A stretch of DNA of 64,000 bases, taken from Epichloe hybrida (Eukaryota; Ascomycota; Sordariomycetes; Hypocreales; Clavicipitaceae). The DNA is taken from positions 2,666,001-2,730,000 of the forward strand of contig JAFEKR010000003.1 in NCBI GenBank assembly GCA_019022495.1. Direction: 5' to 3'. Both the position numbers and the translations under genes were made by a program. The notes beneath the pieces are model-generated. The model was given only the letters and a program-made list of their open reading frames with translations. It searched no databases and was not told the DNA's origin. Positions 36,001 through 45,895 of this stretch are shown here, piece after piece (position 1 is the stretch's first letter; the number at the start of each line of letters is the position of its first letter).

Positions 36001-38024
36001 ACCGAAATTCGGCGTCACAAGCCCAGCGTCATTTATATTCCCAATGTAGACGCCTGGTATGCTACTCTGGCGCGTACTGTTGCGTTTGTTACCTTTCAAA
36101 CGATGCTGCGGTCCATACCGCCCACAGATCCCGTCCTTCTTCTCGCAACAGCGGATTGTGACAAGAATGAGCTTCCTGATGGGTTGCTGCGTGATTTGTT
36201 CGGGTTTTCCCGCAAAAACAAAATGGAAATCACGCGACCGGCGAAGGTAAGAAAGAATTCCACCCTCGTCGATTTCTGCAATAGGATTTCGTCTGACCTT
36301 GAACGTCCCCCCCTCTTCAGGAAAACCGAATGCAGTATTTCTCTGCGACGCTTGACTACATCAAGAAGAAACCTGCCGAATTCCCCGATCCAGAGAATCG
36401 CAAGAAGCGTGTCTTGGAAGAGCTTCCGGTTGCCCCTGCGATTGCAGCGAAACCACCAACCAAGGAGGAGGCCAAGGCAGTCAAGAGAAAAGATCATCAA
36501 TTGCTCAACGCGCTCAAAATCCAACTTCAGCCAATCATGGACCAGATCAACCGGAAGTACAAGAAATTCAGACAACCAGTCATTCCCCAGAGCCACATCG
36601 ATTACCTATTCGCGGAGTCGGATCCCAACTATGTCCGGCCAGACATCACGGAAGGTATTTTTCGGCCATATGAGATAGTCAAAGACAAGCATGGCAACGA
36701 TGTACTCCGTGACACCGCCACAGGGAAATGTTACTTTAATCTAGAGACCACCACAATAGAGGAACGACTGTCGAATGGCTTCTACGCCCGGCCAAAGGAT
36801 TTCCTTTTTGACATCAAAGCCCTGGCCAAGGATGCCAAGAACATTGGCGACAAGGAGCGCACCCTCAAGGCAAACGAGTTGCTAAGCAATGTAGAGGTTG
36901 ACGTCGCCAGCATCGAAACCAACTCGGCATATGTCGATTGGGAGGGCCTGCATCGCCGTCAGGTCCAGAGGGCCGCGCATGCCGCAGAGAAGGAGCGGAA
37001 GCGCAAGGCAATGCGGTCAATAATGGAGCGCGTTCAGTCAGACCTCGGAGGTGCTAACGACAGCGACTCCCAGGGACCGCTGACATTGGGCGAGACGGTC
37101 CCAGGATCTCGCACTACGGCCCGCTTCCAGCTCCGAAGTCCGTCATCCCACTCCAACGGTCAAGATGAGAATGCACAAGAACCAGGAGTTTCGGGCAACG
37201 GAGCAAAGGCAGCGGCATCGAGAGAGGAGAATGACGTGCAAATGAGCGGCGTCGACGACCCTCTCCAGCCTGGAGCTACTCAAGGGTCTTCTATCATGGG
37301 CCCGCCCACCAAGTCCGAGGACAAGTCGGTCAAGGGACATTCCAGCCTGACACAGATCTCTCAAAGGTCGGCCGTCACATCACTGCCGCCTGGGATTTCG
37401 CCGTCAGCAGTGATCAACGATGCTTCGTCGACCAAGACGTCTGATCCTTCCACCCACAGGTCGTCCAACTTGAGCACTCAGCTTACCAATGGTAACCATG
37501 GCGCCCAGCAGAGCGGCGAGAACGACAATGAAGTGGACATACCGGATACGCTCGTGGTGCCCAGTCAAGCCACGCCTAGTGATGACGCTTGGGTGCATTC
37601 ACAGGCTCACGCGCTTGCGCGAGGAAATGCTGCGCCTGGGTCAAACTTGAATGACAGCCCGATATCTTTGTCATCCCAAGCTCGCCAGTCAAGCGGCCAC
37701 TCGGGACAAGGGGCCGCGATACAGCCCTCACAAGATGCGCAATCGCAAGAGCCACAATCTGGTCGATACTCTGGCTCGTCCGCATCCCAGCCGCCTTTGG
37801 TGGAGGCCGCCATCGATGACCTCTTGGATGTCCTGACTGAAGGCACTTCGGGCTGCACCATTGAGCAGATGGAACAAATCAACCGAGAGCTGATGGATGA
37901 GATTTGGAAATCGAGACATGAATGGAACCGCCATAGGGTCGTCGGCAATCTCAGCAAGGTGTTCAATGACACGATTGGAGATATCGAGGACATACAGGGA
38001 GTGGGGGCACCCAGTCAAAGCTGA
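33073..38024 (+). CDS. YTA7: Yta7/ATAD2/Abo1-type AAA ATPase with bromodomain-like region
   Basis: Three exons: 33073-35889, 35971-36246 and 36321-38024, with introns of 81 and 74 nt. The product is 1598 residues. The first 480 residues are acidic and basic low-complexity sequence, with a poly-Gly run (GGC repeat near 34479). AAA domain 1 has Walker A HGPPGTGKTLLARALANS near residue 600, Walker B IIFFDEIDGLAP near 661 and the arginine-finger region RRPGRFDREF. The second AAA domain is degenerate: its P-loop reads YGVQGMGQT near residue 900, with Gln in place of the Walker Lys, as the family shows. Exon 3 holds the bromodomain-like part (KYKKFRQPVIPQSHIDYLF to ARPKDFLFDIKALAKDAKN) and a disordered tail. 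Family knowledge: these proteins remodel histone H3/H4 on chromatin in the nucleus. Confidence 0.94.
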
Positions 38025-38553
38025 GCAGAGATGCGAAGGGGTTCAATGAGATACTTTCTCTGGAAGAGCCAAGATGTTTGAGACGAAGAAGGAGAAGGAG
38101 AAGAGCAAGAAGAAGAATCGGATTGGGTAACTGCGTACGGGAATGTATCGTACCGTGTGGTGGATGACTCGTGGGCAGTTTGACAATTTCCTCTTCAACT
38201 TGTGTTATCATGGAAAGCGCCGAGGCAAATCGAGGCTCCAGTTGGAGTTTGGCTGTAGTAACAGGTTTTTTTTTTTTTTCTTTCTTTTTTTTTTTCTTGC
38301 ATGACAATCAATTGTTTTTGTCCCCCTTCTACATCATTATCTTGATTGGTCATTCAACCATTCTTTTTTACTCAAAAGACATGGCGAATCCCCCCCCCCT
38401 CCCCCGCCCGGAAAAAAATAGCCTAGATGTACGTACACATTGGAGGACACAAAGGTGTACATATCTCGTGAATACAACCACCATATGCATACTTGTACGC
38501 CTTTTCCATTGTCCAGTTCCAGCAACGCAAACCTTTTTCCCTTGGTGCGGCCA
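38025..38553. other. Convergent spacer with T-runs, no gene
   Basis: A 529-bp spacer between the convergent Yta7 and SDR genes, presumably both 3' untranslated regions. It has two T-runs (about 38266-38297) and a C-run (about 38391-38405). Confidence 0.5.
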
Positions 38554-39784
38554 TCACATCTTGGCCTTTGCAAGATCGATTCTCTGGCCCTCATCATGCT
38601 GCTCCGCGACCGTCAAGTCCGGTAAGCGCGCGGGCATGATCCTCCTGGGCGACGAGCCCGGCACGACGCTATACTTTGCGAAATCAGTCACGTGGCAGTG
38701 GTCGCGGAGGAAGTCTTCGTCGAGCAAGAGCTCGCCGTTGACGAGGGGGGCGGGGCTCCGCAGGATGTGGAGGATGGCGTCGGAGAAGATGGTGGCTTTG
38801 CGGAGGTCTTTCTCGTCGTCGGGGGATTTGGTGACAAACTTGGCGGTGGCGGCGGACTCGATGGCCTGGTCGGTGATTGAGATGAGACAAGATGTTTGAT
38901 GAGGAGAAAGAGGCCGGTCGGTGTGCGAGAAGCACGGGATGGAGAGAAAATCAGACAAGACGACTCACAACAGCAGGCCAGATACTCGTTATGGCCATGT
39001 CCTCGTCCCCGGCCCTCGCAATGTCCATCGCCAGCCCCTTGGTCAAGACGCTCATGCTCACCTTTCCCATGGCATACGCCGTCTTGCCCCTGAAGAAGCG
39101 CGAGTAGATGGGGGGGCTGACGACGACGAGGCGGCCGCGGCCGCGCGCACGCAGATGAGGCAGGCTCGCTTGGACGACGGCGTATAGGCCTTCTGGGTTG
39201 ACGCGCTGCATGAGCTGGAACCGCTTGAGGGGGGTGTCTGGCACAGAGGCCCAGTATATGGCGCCTGCGTTGTAGACCAGGACGTCCAGACGGTCGTATG
39301 TCTTTTTTTTGAATTCGGGGGCAAATTGTCGTTGACGCGGGTTCAGACAAGAGCTTCTCGTGGCTACGGGGAGAGGGACGGGTTCATACATACGGCGATG
39401 GTTGTGGAGATGAGGTCGTTGACGCTCTGTTCGAAGCGGACGTCGACGGGGATGGCGGTGGCTTGGCCGCCCGAGGAGGTGATTTCACGGGCGACGGTGG
39501 TGATGGTGCTGTCGGGGGAGTTGGGATCGGGGGGGAAGGGATCGCTGGTCTGGGAGGGTTCGCTGGTGGACTTGGCGGCGACGACGACTGGATGGTGTTG
39601 GTGTTGGTGTTAGTGTTTGTGTGATTGGGTTTTCTGTGTTTCTGTGTCTGCGTCAGGGTTTCAAGCTTGTGTTGTGGTGTCTGGTAATACCGGCGTATCC
39701 GTTCCGGGCAAGGTCAATGGCGACTTGTCTGCCGATGCCGCGCGAGGCTCCGACCACGAGGGCGACGGGTGTGTGGGATGGCAT
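38554..39784 (-). CDS. HSDL2-like short-chain dehydrogenase/reductase with PTS1-like end
   Basis: Four exons: 39691-39784, 39394-39587, 38969-39301 and 38554-38865, with introns of 103, 92 and 103 nt. The product is 310 residues. The Rossmann start MPSHTPVALVVGASRGIGRQ has the GxxxGIG nucleotide motif; VVVAAKSTSEP follows as in HSDL2 relatives. The NAGA motif is in VYNAGAIYW, and the catalytic part runs from VSPP (Ser about 158) to YAMGK (Tyr 172, Lys 176). SIWPAVAIESAATAK is the HSDL2-type segment after the active site. The protein ends LAKAKM; AKM fits the broad PTS1 pattern [SAC][KRH][LM], so peroxisomal import is plausible. Substrate unknown. The acceptor of intron 2 follows eight A residues instead of a pyrimidine tract; the reading frame supports it. 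It is divergent from GST kappa. Confidence 0.85.
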
Positions 39785-39909
39785 GATGGATGAGGGCTTT
39801 GGGTGAAGCATGAAGTAGCAGCAAGTAGTAGCTCTCCGTGCGGAGGACGGACTTAGTGATTCGTGAATGTCACTTATTACCGGCAGGCTAGAATCGTGGA
39901 GGTGAGGCA

Positions 39910-39925
39910 TGACGTCATGACGTCT
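39910..39925. promoter_or_regulatory. Tandem CRE (ATF/CREB) site
   Basis: TGACGTCA followed directly by TGACGTCT. The first is a perfect 8-bp CRE palindrome and the second a one-mismatch copy. It is located 126 bp from the SDR start and 184 bp from the GST-kappa start. Binding by an Atf1-type bZIP factor is inferred from the motif only. Confidence 0.6.
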
Positions 39926-40066
39926 TGCAGCACCTCGGCTACCCTACATCAGCCATCTCAAGTCATCGTGCCGTTTCATCCATCGGATGCATCATCCATG
40001 ATCCATGGACGACAACCTCTCCGCATCCCAAGCTGTCCTTTACTTCCCACAAAGAACACGCAGCCG

Positions 40067-40105
40067 GCCAGACAGCCAGACAGCCAGACAGCCAGACAGC
40101 CAGCC
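40067..40105 (+). repeat. 8-bp tandem repeat GCCAGACA in the GST-kappa leader
   Basis: Four exact copies plus a partial fifth, ending 3 bp before the start codon at 40109. Confidence 0.9.
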
Positions 40106-40108
40106 AAC

Positions 40109-41142
40109 ATGGGCCGAGGACGCATCGACTGCTATTTGGACATTGGTAAGTGGAAGCCAACAGATGCAGATGCAAGTTGACCTGGTCTGATCATCGCTTT
40201 GTCGTCTATTCAACAGCGTCCCTGTTCAGCTACGTCTGTTTCGAGGACTTGAAACCCAATCTAGACAAGCTGGCTGCCCATGGCGTCCAAGTAGAGTAAG
40301 GCCAGTCAGTCAGTCGCGCCGAGATGAACAAAGAGTAAAAGCTGACTGATGCATTCCGGCCACGCAGGTTTCATCCTGTTTTCCTAGGCGGCATCAATCA
40401 CCTCTCTGGTAATACGCAGCCCTCCCGCTTCTTCATTTCCATTCCTGTTTCCTTTCTCACTAGCTTTTCAATATCCCCTCCCGGCCCTCCCGGCAGGAAA
40501 CAAGCCCCCGTGGACGCTCGAGGCCAAAGCCAAGTATCTCGCCTACGACTCCCCTCGCGCAGCAGCCCGCGTGGGCATCACCAGCTTCGCCACGCCCCCG
40601 GACCTCTGCGAGCGCGCAAAGACCCAGTCCGCCCTCCGAGCCCTCCTCTTCATCAAGGCCAGCTTTCCAAAGGACAAGTTTCTGTCAGCGCTGCACTTCT
40701 TGTTCTACAAGTTTTGGGCCCCACCTAACGCGGATGTCGTGGACGAGGGCAGTCTCAGGGCACTGCTCGCCGAGGCGACTGATGCGCCCGGGGGAGGCGC
40801 GAGGCTCTTCACTAAACCCGAGGTGGATAGCATCATGGACGGTAGAGCCAAGATGAAGAAGAAGTTGGCCGAGGACACGGCCAGAGTAGTCGAGTCGGGT
40901 GCGTTTGGATGCCCGTGGTTCTTGGTCGCCGACTCGAAAGGGGAAGAGGTTCAGCCGTTCTTTGGCAGTGATCGGTATGCGCCTGGCTCGCGACGGGCAC
41001 CAGTCTATATATGTCTGCGCGTACCAGTTGGTGTGTGTGCTCTGCTAACTCTGGAGAGGGAAATAGGTTCAACCATATCTACAGACACCTGGGCATTCCC
41101 TTCCAGGACATTACGGTCCTGGGGCCGGGGTCGAAACTGTAG
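40109..41142 (+). CDS. Glutathione S-transferase kappa (DsbA-like), SKL-ended
   Basis: Five exons: 40109-40145, 40217-40295, 40368-40408, 40497-40974 and 41067-41142. The product is 236 residues. It starts MGRGRIDCYLDIASLFSYVC, the GST-kappa N terminus with the Ser (SLFSY) that activates glutathione in this class. It continues FHPVFLGGINHLSG, NKPPWTLEAKAKYLAYDS, and near the end SGAFGCPWFLV, the thioredoxin-fold cis-Pro region. The helical insert (FPKDKFLSALHFLFYKFWA) is typical. The C terminus reads LGPGSKL; SKL is the canonical PTS1, consistent with known peroxisomal and mitochondrial placement of this class. Family knowledge: glutathione conjugation or peroxide handling. Each of the four introns joins in phase, which makes the model firm although exon 3 has only 41 nt. 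Confidence 0.92.
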
Positions 41143-41429
41143 GTTAAAACCGACCTTGTAAATTACTTTTCACTTGTACATCCAAATTGTAGCATAAACC
41201 ATGAACAGTTTGTTGTCCTGCACCGTTTTTCTCGTTCGTAAATCGTGCAAAGCAAGAATTTGATTTGTCATTTGCACGCCATTCCCATCACCATCCCACT
41301 TTGACGTGCTGCCATGCACACACACCCACACACCCACTTACCTTTTACACGAACGTTTGGACAGAACCCCCCCTCCACCACCGCAACTCCTCCAAGTCAA
41401 ACTCAAACTTGGATGAACAAAGTCCCAGG
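41143..41429 (+). other. Spacer and DHFR leader
   Basis: A 287-bp spacer between GST kappa and DHFR, with a CA-rich tract (about 41318-41339) and no gene. Confidence 0.45.
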
Positions 41430-42110
41430 ATGCAACCGGAAGTAACCCTCATCGTAGCCGCCACCCGCTCAATGGGCATCGGCCTCAACGGCACCATGCC
41501 CTGGACGGGCCTCCGCAAGGAAATGCAGTATTTCGCACGCGTCACTTCACGCGTCGCACCACAGGTGAGTTTACAGCACCAGGCCCATCATCATACATAT
41601 TTTCTCATTTTTTTTCCATTTTTTTAAAAAAAGGCCCCCCCCGACGCCATCAACGCCGTCATCATGGGCCGCAAGACATGGGACTCGATCCCTCCGAGAT
41701 TCAGACCCCTTCGGGACCGTCTCAACATTGTCGTTTCGCGATCGCCGCCCCCGCCGCCCCCGCCGGGACCGGGACCGTCGGAGCCGGTGCGCGTGACGTC
41801 CCTGGACCAGGCGCTCGCGTGTGCGAGGGACCACCCGCTCGTGAGCAGGGTGTTCGTCATGGGCGGCGGGCAGGTGTACGGCGAGGCGCTGGGGAGGACG
41901 GAGGCGAGGAGGGTGCTGCTGACGAGAATAGAGGGCGAGTACGAGTGCGATACCTTCTTTGGGGTGGACTTGGGGAGCGAGCGCGCTGGGGAGGCGGGCT
42001 GGACGAGGAAGTCGGCTGGGGAGTGGAGGGATTGGACGGGCGAGGAGGGCGAGGAGGTCGGGGAGGAGGCGGGTGTGAGGTATGAGTGGCAGATGTGGGA
42101 GAGGGCGTGA
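41430..42110 (+). CDS. DFR1: Dihydrofolate reductase
   Basis: Two exons, 41430-41564 and 41634-42110, joined across a 69-nt intron in phase 0. The product is 203 residues. It starts MQPEVTLIVAATRSMGIGLN, then GTMPWTGLRKEMQYFARVT, the folate-site core including the Pro-Trp pair and the acidic residue of the LRKEM segment. Exon 2 gives NAVIMGRKTWDSIPPRFRPL (the NADPH-binding block) and FVMGGGQVYGEAL. A Pro/Gly-rich insert (PPPPPPPGPGP) follows NIVVSR. Family knowledge: reduces dihydrofolate to tetrahydrofolate with NADPH, in thymidylate and purine synthesis. The intron 3' end is unusual: a T-run, then seven A residues, then G, followed by eight C in the exon. The start is the first ATG in frame with the conserved N terminus. 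Confidence 0.94.
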
Positions 42111-42482
42111 AGTTGATGGATGGATGGATGGATGTGTGGAAGTGGTTGTGGTGTTTACTAATGTTTGGGATGTTTGGGGTTCGTGTTGACTTGAGCAAAT
42201 GCGAGTTCACGTACGTGGTGGATTTGTGATTGAAAATGGAATTGGCAGTATGAAACAACCATGTTCATTGTACAGCCAGATGTTGTCAATCTGAGAATAT
42301 ACAAGGGGATTGATACAAATCATGTAACAACATGTATTACACGTCTTGTCCCTCTTCTCCCCCCCTATACCCCCAAAACACTCCGTCTTTCTCATACACG
42401 ACGGAAGAGTTGTCCGCGCCATTCCATTGTCCATTGTGAATAACCACGGAGGATTTCAGTCAGGGGGAGGAAACGACCAAGA
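42111..42482. other. Convergent spacer, no gene
   Basis: A 372-bp spacer between the convergent DHFR and Cbp3-like genes. It contains a GATG tandem right after the DHFR stop (42117-42135). Confidence 0.5.
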
Positions 42483-43215
42483 TCAATCCTTCTTGGCCTT
42501 GACACCCTTGGTCTCCTCCACAAACGCCTTCTTGAACGGCTCTTCCAACCTCGTCCAGAAGCCATCGACAGGCTTCCCCAGAATGTCCCCCGCCCTCTGC
42601 GGAAAGTCCGTGTCCGACGCGGCTTCCAAGGACGCCAAACAGCTCCTCATCCAGCCCACGATGGCGCACAACGCCCTGGGATCAGCGTCCGGCGCGCCCT
42701 TGAACAGGTTTCTCCACACGGCGCTCGCGAGGATCGCATCCCCCTTGATGAGGCCCTCGTCGTAGGCGAGCAGCAGGCCGCGCCACTGGACAAAAATGTC
42801 CTTCAGGTACCGCTGGCGCAGGGCCGACGAGGTGATGCTGTGGTCGAGGTGCATCTTCTTTTCGCAGTCGAAGAAGAAGTGGTCGATGAGCTGCTGCTGC
42901 CAGTTGCGGTACGTGTCGCGCTCCATGCAGCGCACGCGGGCATTGATCAGGTACAGATGGAGCATGGTGACGTGTGACCAGGTGCTGAAGCTGGGTTGTA
43001 AACCAAAGGCTGTTTTTTTTTTTTGTTTTCCCAACACGAAAGCTCGTTAGTGTTCAATCTTTGGACTCGGGTTTCTTTGGAAAGTATAGCAAGGAACGAG
43101 GTAGGAAAGAGCGCATCTTGCTCGTACTTTGTGCCAGACGTTGCCAGACGTCTTCCATCCTCTGCACCTCGTCGTTCTTGCGCGCCGCCTCGGTGATGTG
43201 ATAATCAGCGGGCAT
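42483..43215 (-). CDS. Cbp3/UQCC-type ubiquinol-cytochrome c chaperone, 5' end uncertain
   Basis: The supported exons are 43128-43215 and 42483-43009, with a 118-nt intron (GTACGA donor, acceptor after an A-run, CAG). The join reads WQRLAQTFGLQPSFSTWSHV and gives 204 residues from the ATG at 43215. The core matches the ubiquinol-cytochrome c chaperone domain: FSTWSHVTMLHLYLINARVR, WQQQLIDHFFFD, RYLKDIFVQWRGLLLAYDEG and ILASAVWRNLFK. Family knowledge: Cbp3 helps cytochrome b synthesis and complex III assembly in mitochondria. The N-terminal presequence is missing from this start. Upstream, a presequence-like frame (MACEPCRSQTRTLVRAAR, from 43418) is interrupted by an in-frame TGA and then a frame change just before PADYHITEAARK. 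It may be a pseudogene, an assembly error or an unusual structure; the core itself looks intact. Confidence 0.62.
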
Positions 43216-43712
43216 GGGTACAGTTTCTCACGCAACTCGCCCTCGCCGAATCTTTCTCTGAGGCGTGTTTGAACCATCGTGTCGGTGTCGCTGTCGCTGT
43301 CGGTGTCGCTGTCGGCACGGGCTGCTCATGGCCGAAGATTCAGGGTCCGCGCAGGGGCTACGGTTCTTGCGGCCCTCACGAGCGTTCGCGTTTGTGATCT
43401 GCAGGGTTCGCAGGCCATGTCTGACAGAGAGAGTAGATGGGGAGAGCGAGGGAAAGTGGACGTGGACGAGATGCTCTCGCACGCGGACGTAATGTCAACG
43501 AAATGTGGAACAACGCGGGTGGCTTCCCAGGGTGGTCCGCACGATTCACAACCCGCCGACGGGCAGCGGCGGCGGCGGCGGCGGCGTTATTGACTCTTGT
43601 TGGGACAAACAAATCTCGTCGCATTAAAAATGGAAGCAGTTTTCTTGCAACAATATATTTTTGATCGATGGAAGCGGCCAAGTCTATATATTGAGAAATC
43701 CGCATGAACCAA
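43216..43712 (-). other. Degraded or misread 5' part of the Cbp3-like gene, and spacer
   Basis: Up to 43418 this holds the presequence-like segment described in the Cbp3-like entry, in the same orientation and with one in-frame stop. It also includes a (CGGTGT/CGCTGT)n-like stretch at about 43279-43315 and, beyond the likely start, a CGG tandem (43566-43586). No other gene is seen before the stop codon of the next leftward gene at 43713. Confidence 0.45.
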
Positions 43713-45230
43713 TCAGGCTGACATCTCTCCGAAGACCAAGCTGCTATTTGTTCCGCCAAATCCAAAGCTGTTGGAAATCGCAACGCGCACCTTCTTTTCT
43801 TGCGCTGTCAGGGGCACAAAATTAAAGTCGAAGCCAACATCTGGCCTGTGTAGGTTTTGCGTGGCTGGGATGACACCCTGTCAAGGTCAGCAGCAGTCAC
43901 AACCGTTTGTCATGTACATGACACTTTGCTGGTGTACCGCTCACCTCGTGTATGGACAGAATGGCGAAAAGCGCCTCGATAGCACCTGCGGCCCCGAGTA
44001 AGTGTCCGATGGAGCCCTTGGTGCTGCTCACGGTCACTTGTGACTCGGAAGTCTTCCCATCTTCTCCCAGCATTATGCGGCCAATGGCAGTTGCTTCTGC
44101 GACGTCCCCGACTTGCGTGCCAGTCGCATGGGCATTGATATAGTCAACTTCAGAAGGCTTTACCCCCGCATTCTTCAACGCGCGCTTCATGGCTAGAAAA
44201 GCGCCTCGGCCGTCTTCCCTGGGTGCCGTCATGTGGTGTGCATCTCCACTCAAGCCATACCCCTTGACCTCGGCGTAGATGCGAGCGCCTCTGGCTTTGG
44301 CATGCCCCAACTCTTCGAGGACGAGAACTGCTGCGCCTTCGGCAACCACGAAGCCATTGCGCCCCGCGTCAAACGGCCTACAACTGCTTGAAGGGTCGTG
44401 GTTGTAGGCTGTAGAAAGAGAGCGAGCTCTTCCAAAGCCCGCAAAGGTCAAGGGATGGATACAAGCCTCGGAGCCACCGGCAACCATGACATCGGCATCC
44501 CCCACGGCGATGAATCTCGAGGCGTCACCGACGGAGTGTGCGCCGGTGGTGCAGGCAGTGGTGGCGGCGTGATTGGGACCTTGGAAGCCATATTTCATGG
44601 CAATGTGGCCAGCTGCCAGGTTGGTCAAAATCTTGGGGACAAACAAAGGCGAAACCTTTTTATACCCCTGCATAGTCAAAGTCAGAACAACAACAACAAC
44701 AACAAGGGACAGCACATGATAACAGCGAGGCGGCGAGGCCTTGTAGACCGGGAATAGAGGAAAGAACACCAGAAGGAAGGTTGTAAGTGAGAAAGGCTGG
44801 TCTTGCTTGGGCTTACATCGTTGTGGTGAGACAAGCTTGTCTCGTACATGTCCTCCAAATTGCCGATGCCACTTCCCAGACAGACTCCCGTGGCCTCTAG
44901 ATGCTCGAGCTTGGTAGGTTCCCACCCGGCATCCTTCAAGGCCATATCACTAGCCGCCATGGCGTATTGCGTAAAGGTCGCCATGCGCCGTTGGTCAGAG
45001 GCCGAGAGCCAGTGTGCTGGATGCCATTGACCTTGAGCTTGAGCTTGAGCTTCCCCGGCAGGGATGACGCCGGCGACTGTGCTCGTCAGCTCCCTCCAGC
45101 GCGCCTGCGGTTGACGAGAGGCCACGCTGATGATGCCAGAGTCACCAGCCAACAGTCGATACCAAGTTTGTCCAACGCCTACCCCCAGAGGCGTGACGGC
45201 CCCGAGGCCAGTTACTACCACTCGCCGCAT
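43713..45230 (-). CDS. CEM1: Mitochondrial-type beta-ketoacyl-ACP synthase (FabF/Cem1)
   Basis: Three exons: 44817-45230, 43945-44667 and 43713-43877, with introns of 149 and 67 nt, all phase 0. The product is 433 residues. [20 protein letters not shown] is the classic KAS start. The active-site Cys177 lies in [18 protein letters not shown], His318 in [13 protein letters not shown] and His360 in [17 protein letters not shown], giving the Cys-His-His triad of KAS I/II. The end reads [20 protein letters not shown]. Family knowledge: stand-alone KAS in fungi is the mitochondrial fatty-acid synthase condensing enzyme (Cem1), feeding lipoate synthesis. The chosen ATG has little presequence; the frame is open upstream to 45449, so a longer, targeted N terminus or an upstream exon is possible. 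It is divergent from the OPT gene. Confidence 0.92.
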
Positions 45231-45683
45231 GACCGTCCCATGTCGCGGGGAAAGAGGAAATGCTGCAGTGGGTTCAGGTAATTTCGAAAACGCCGCCCGC
45301 GACCGTGTATTACCAGATAATTTCTGCCGGCTGTGCTTTTCGGTGAAGGTCTGATGAAGGCTGTACAGTGTGTAGTACGTACCGAACCGCACCGTACCGT
45401 CTGTAGTACACCCCACTGTACCTATTACGGAGAGCAGCGCAGGGTCCACCTTCCACTGTTGCCAGCCACCACCTGCAGTCTGTGACTACTGCTTCTCGAT
45501 ACACAGGGAGTAATCCGTACTCCGTAGAGATACATAACAGCTGTCCAATTCCATCTGCCATTGACCAAATCCCTCACGTATGTAGCTTGATTACTTGTAA
45601 AGTAACCATTGCATTTCCAGTTACCCAGCTACCCTCGCACCCATCTCAGCTTCCAGAGCCGCTGGTCGGCATAGCCAGCCGCC
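45231..45683. promoter_or_regulatory. Divergent spacer of KAS and OPT genes
   Basis: A 453-bp spacer that holds both promoters. It includes one TACTCCGTA copy at 45518-45526 and a stretch with several GTACCG/CGGTAC-like words (about 45375-45410). Confidence 0.45.
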
Positions 45684-45852
45684 ATGAGTGCGGCATCTGC
45701 CGGAGTCGGTCCCAGCTCGCGCCATCCGTCGTCGCATCAGCACTCAGCATCCATCGAGGGCCTCAAAGAACATCTCTTCGAATGGGACGAGGCTGGCGTC
45801 AGTGAAAATGAGGATGAGGATGAGGATGAGGATGAGGATGATGATGATGATG

Positions 45853-45895
<43 letters not shown>

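Larger units (their letters stand above)
39785..40108. promoter_or_regulatory. Shared promoter of the SDR and GST-kappa genes
   Basis: A 324-bp divergent spacer. It contains the palindrome TGACGTCA at 39910-39917, immediately followed by TGACGTCT (39918-39925), matching the ATF/CREB bZIP site. The tandem (GCCAGACA)n at 40067-40105 forms the end of the GST-kappa leader, right up to its start codon. Confidence 0.6.

Noticed and set aside
40067..40105. Short regular repeats considered as a CRISPR-like array
   Set aside because: The units are 8 bp with no spacers: a simple tandem repeat in a eukaryotic leader.
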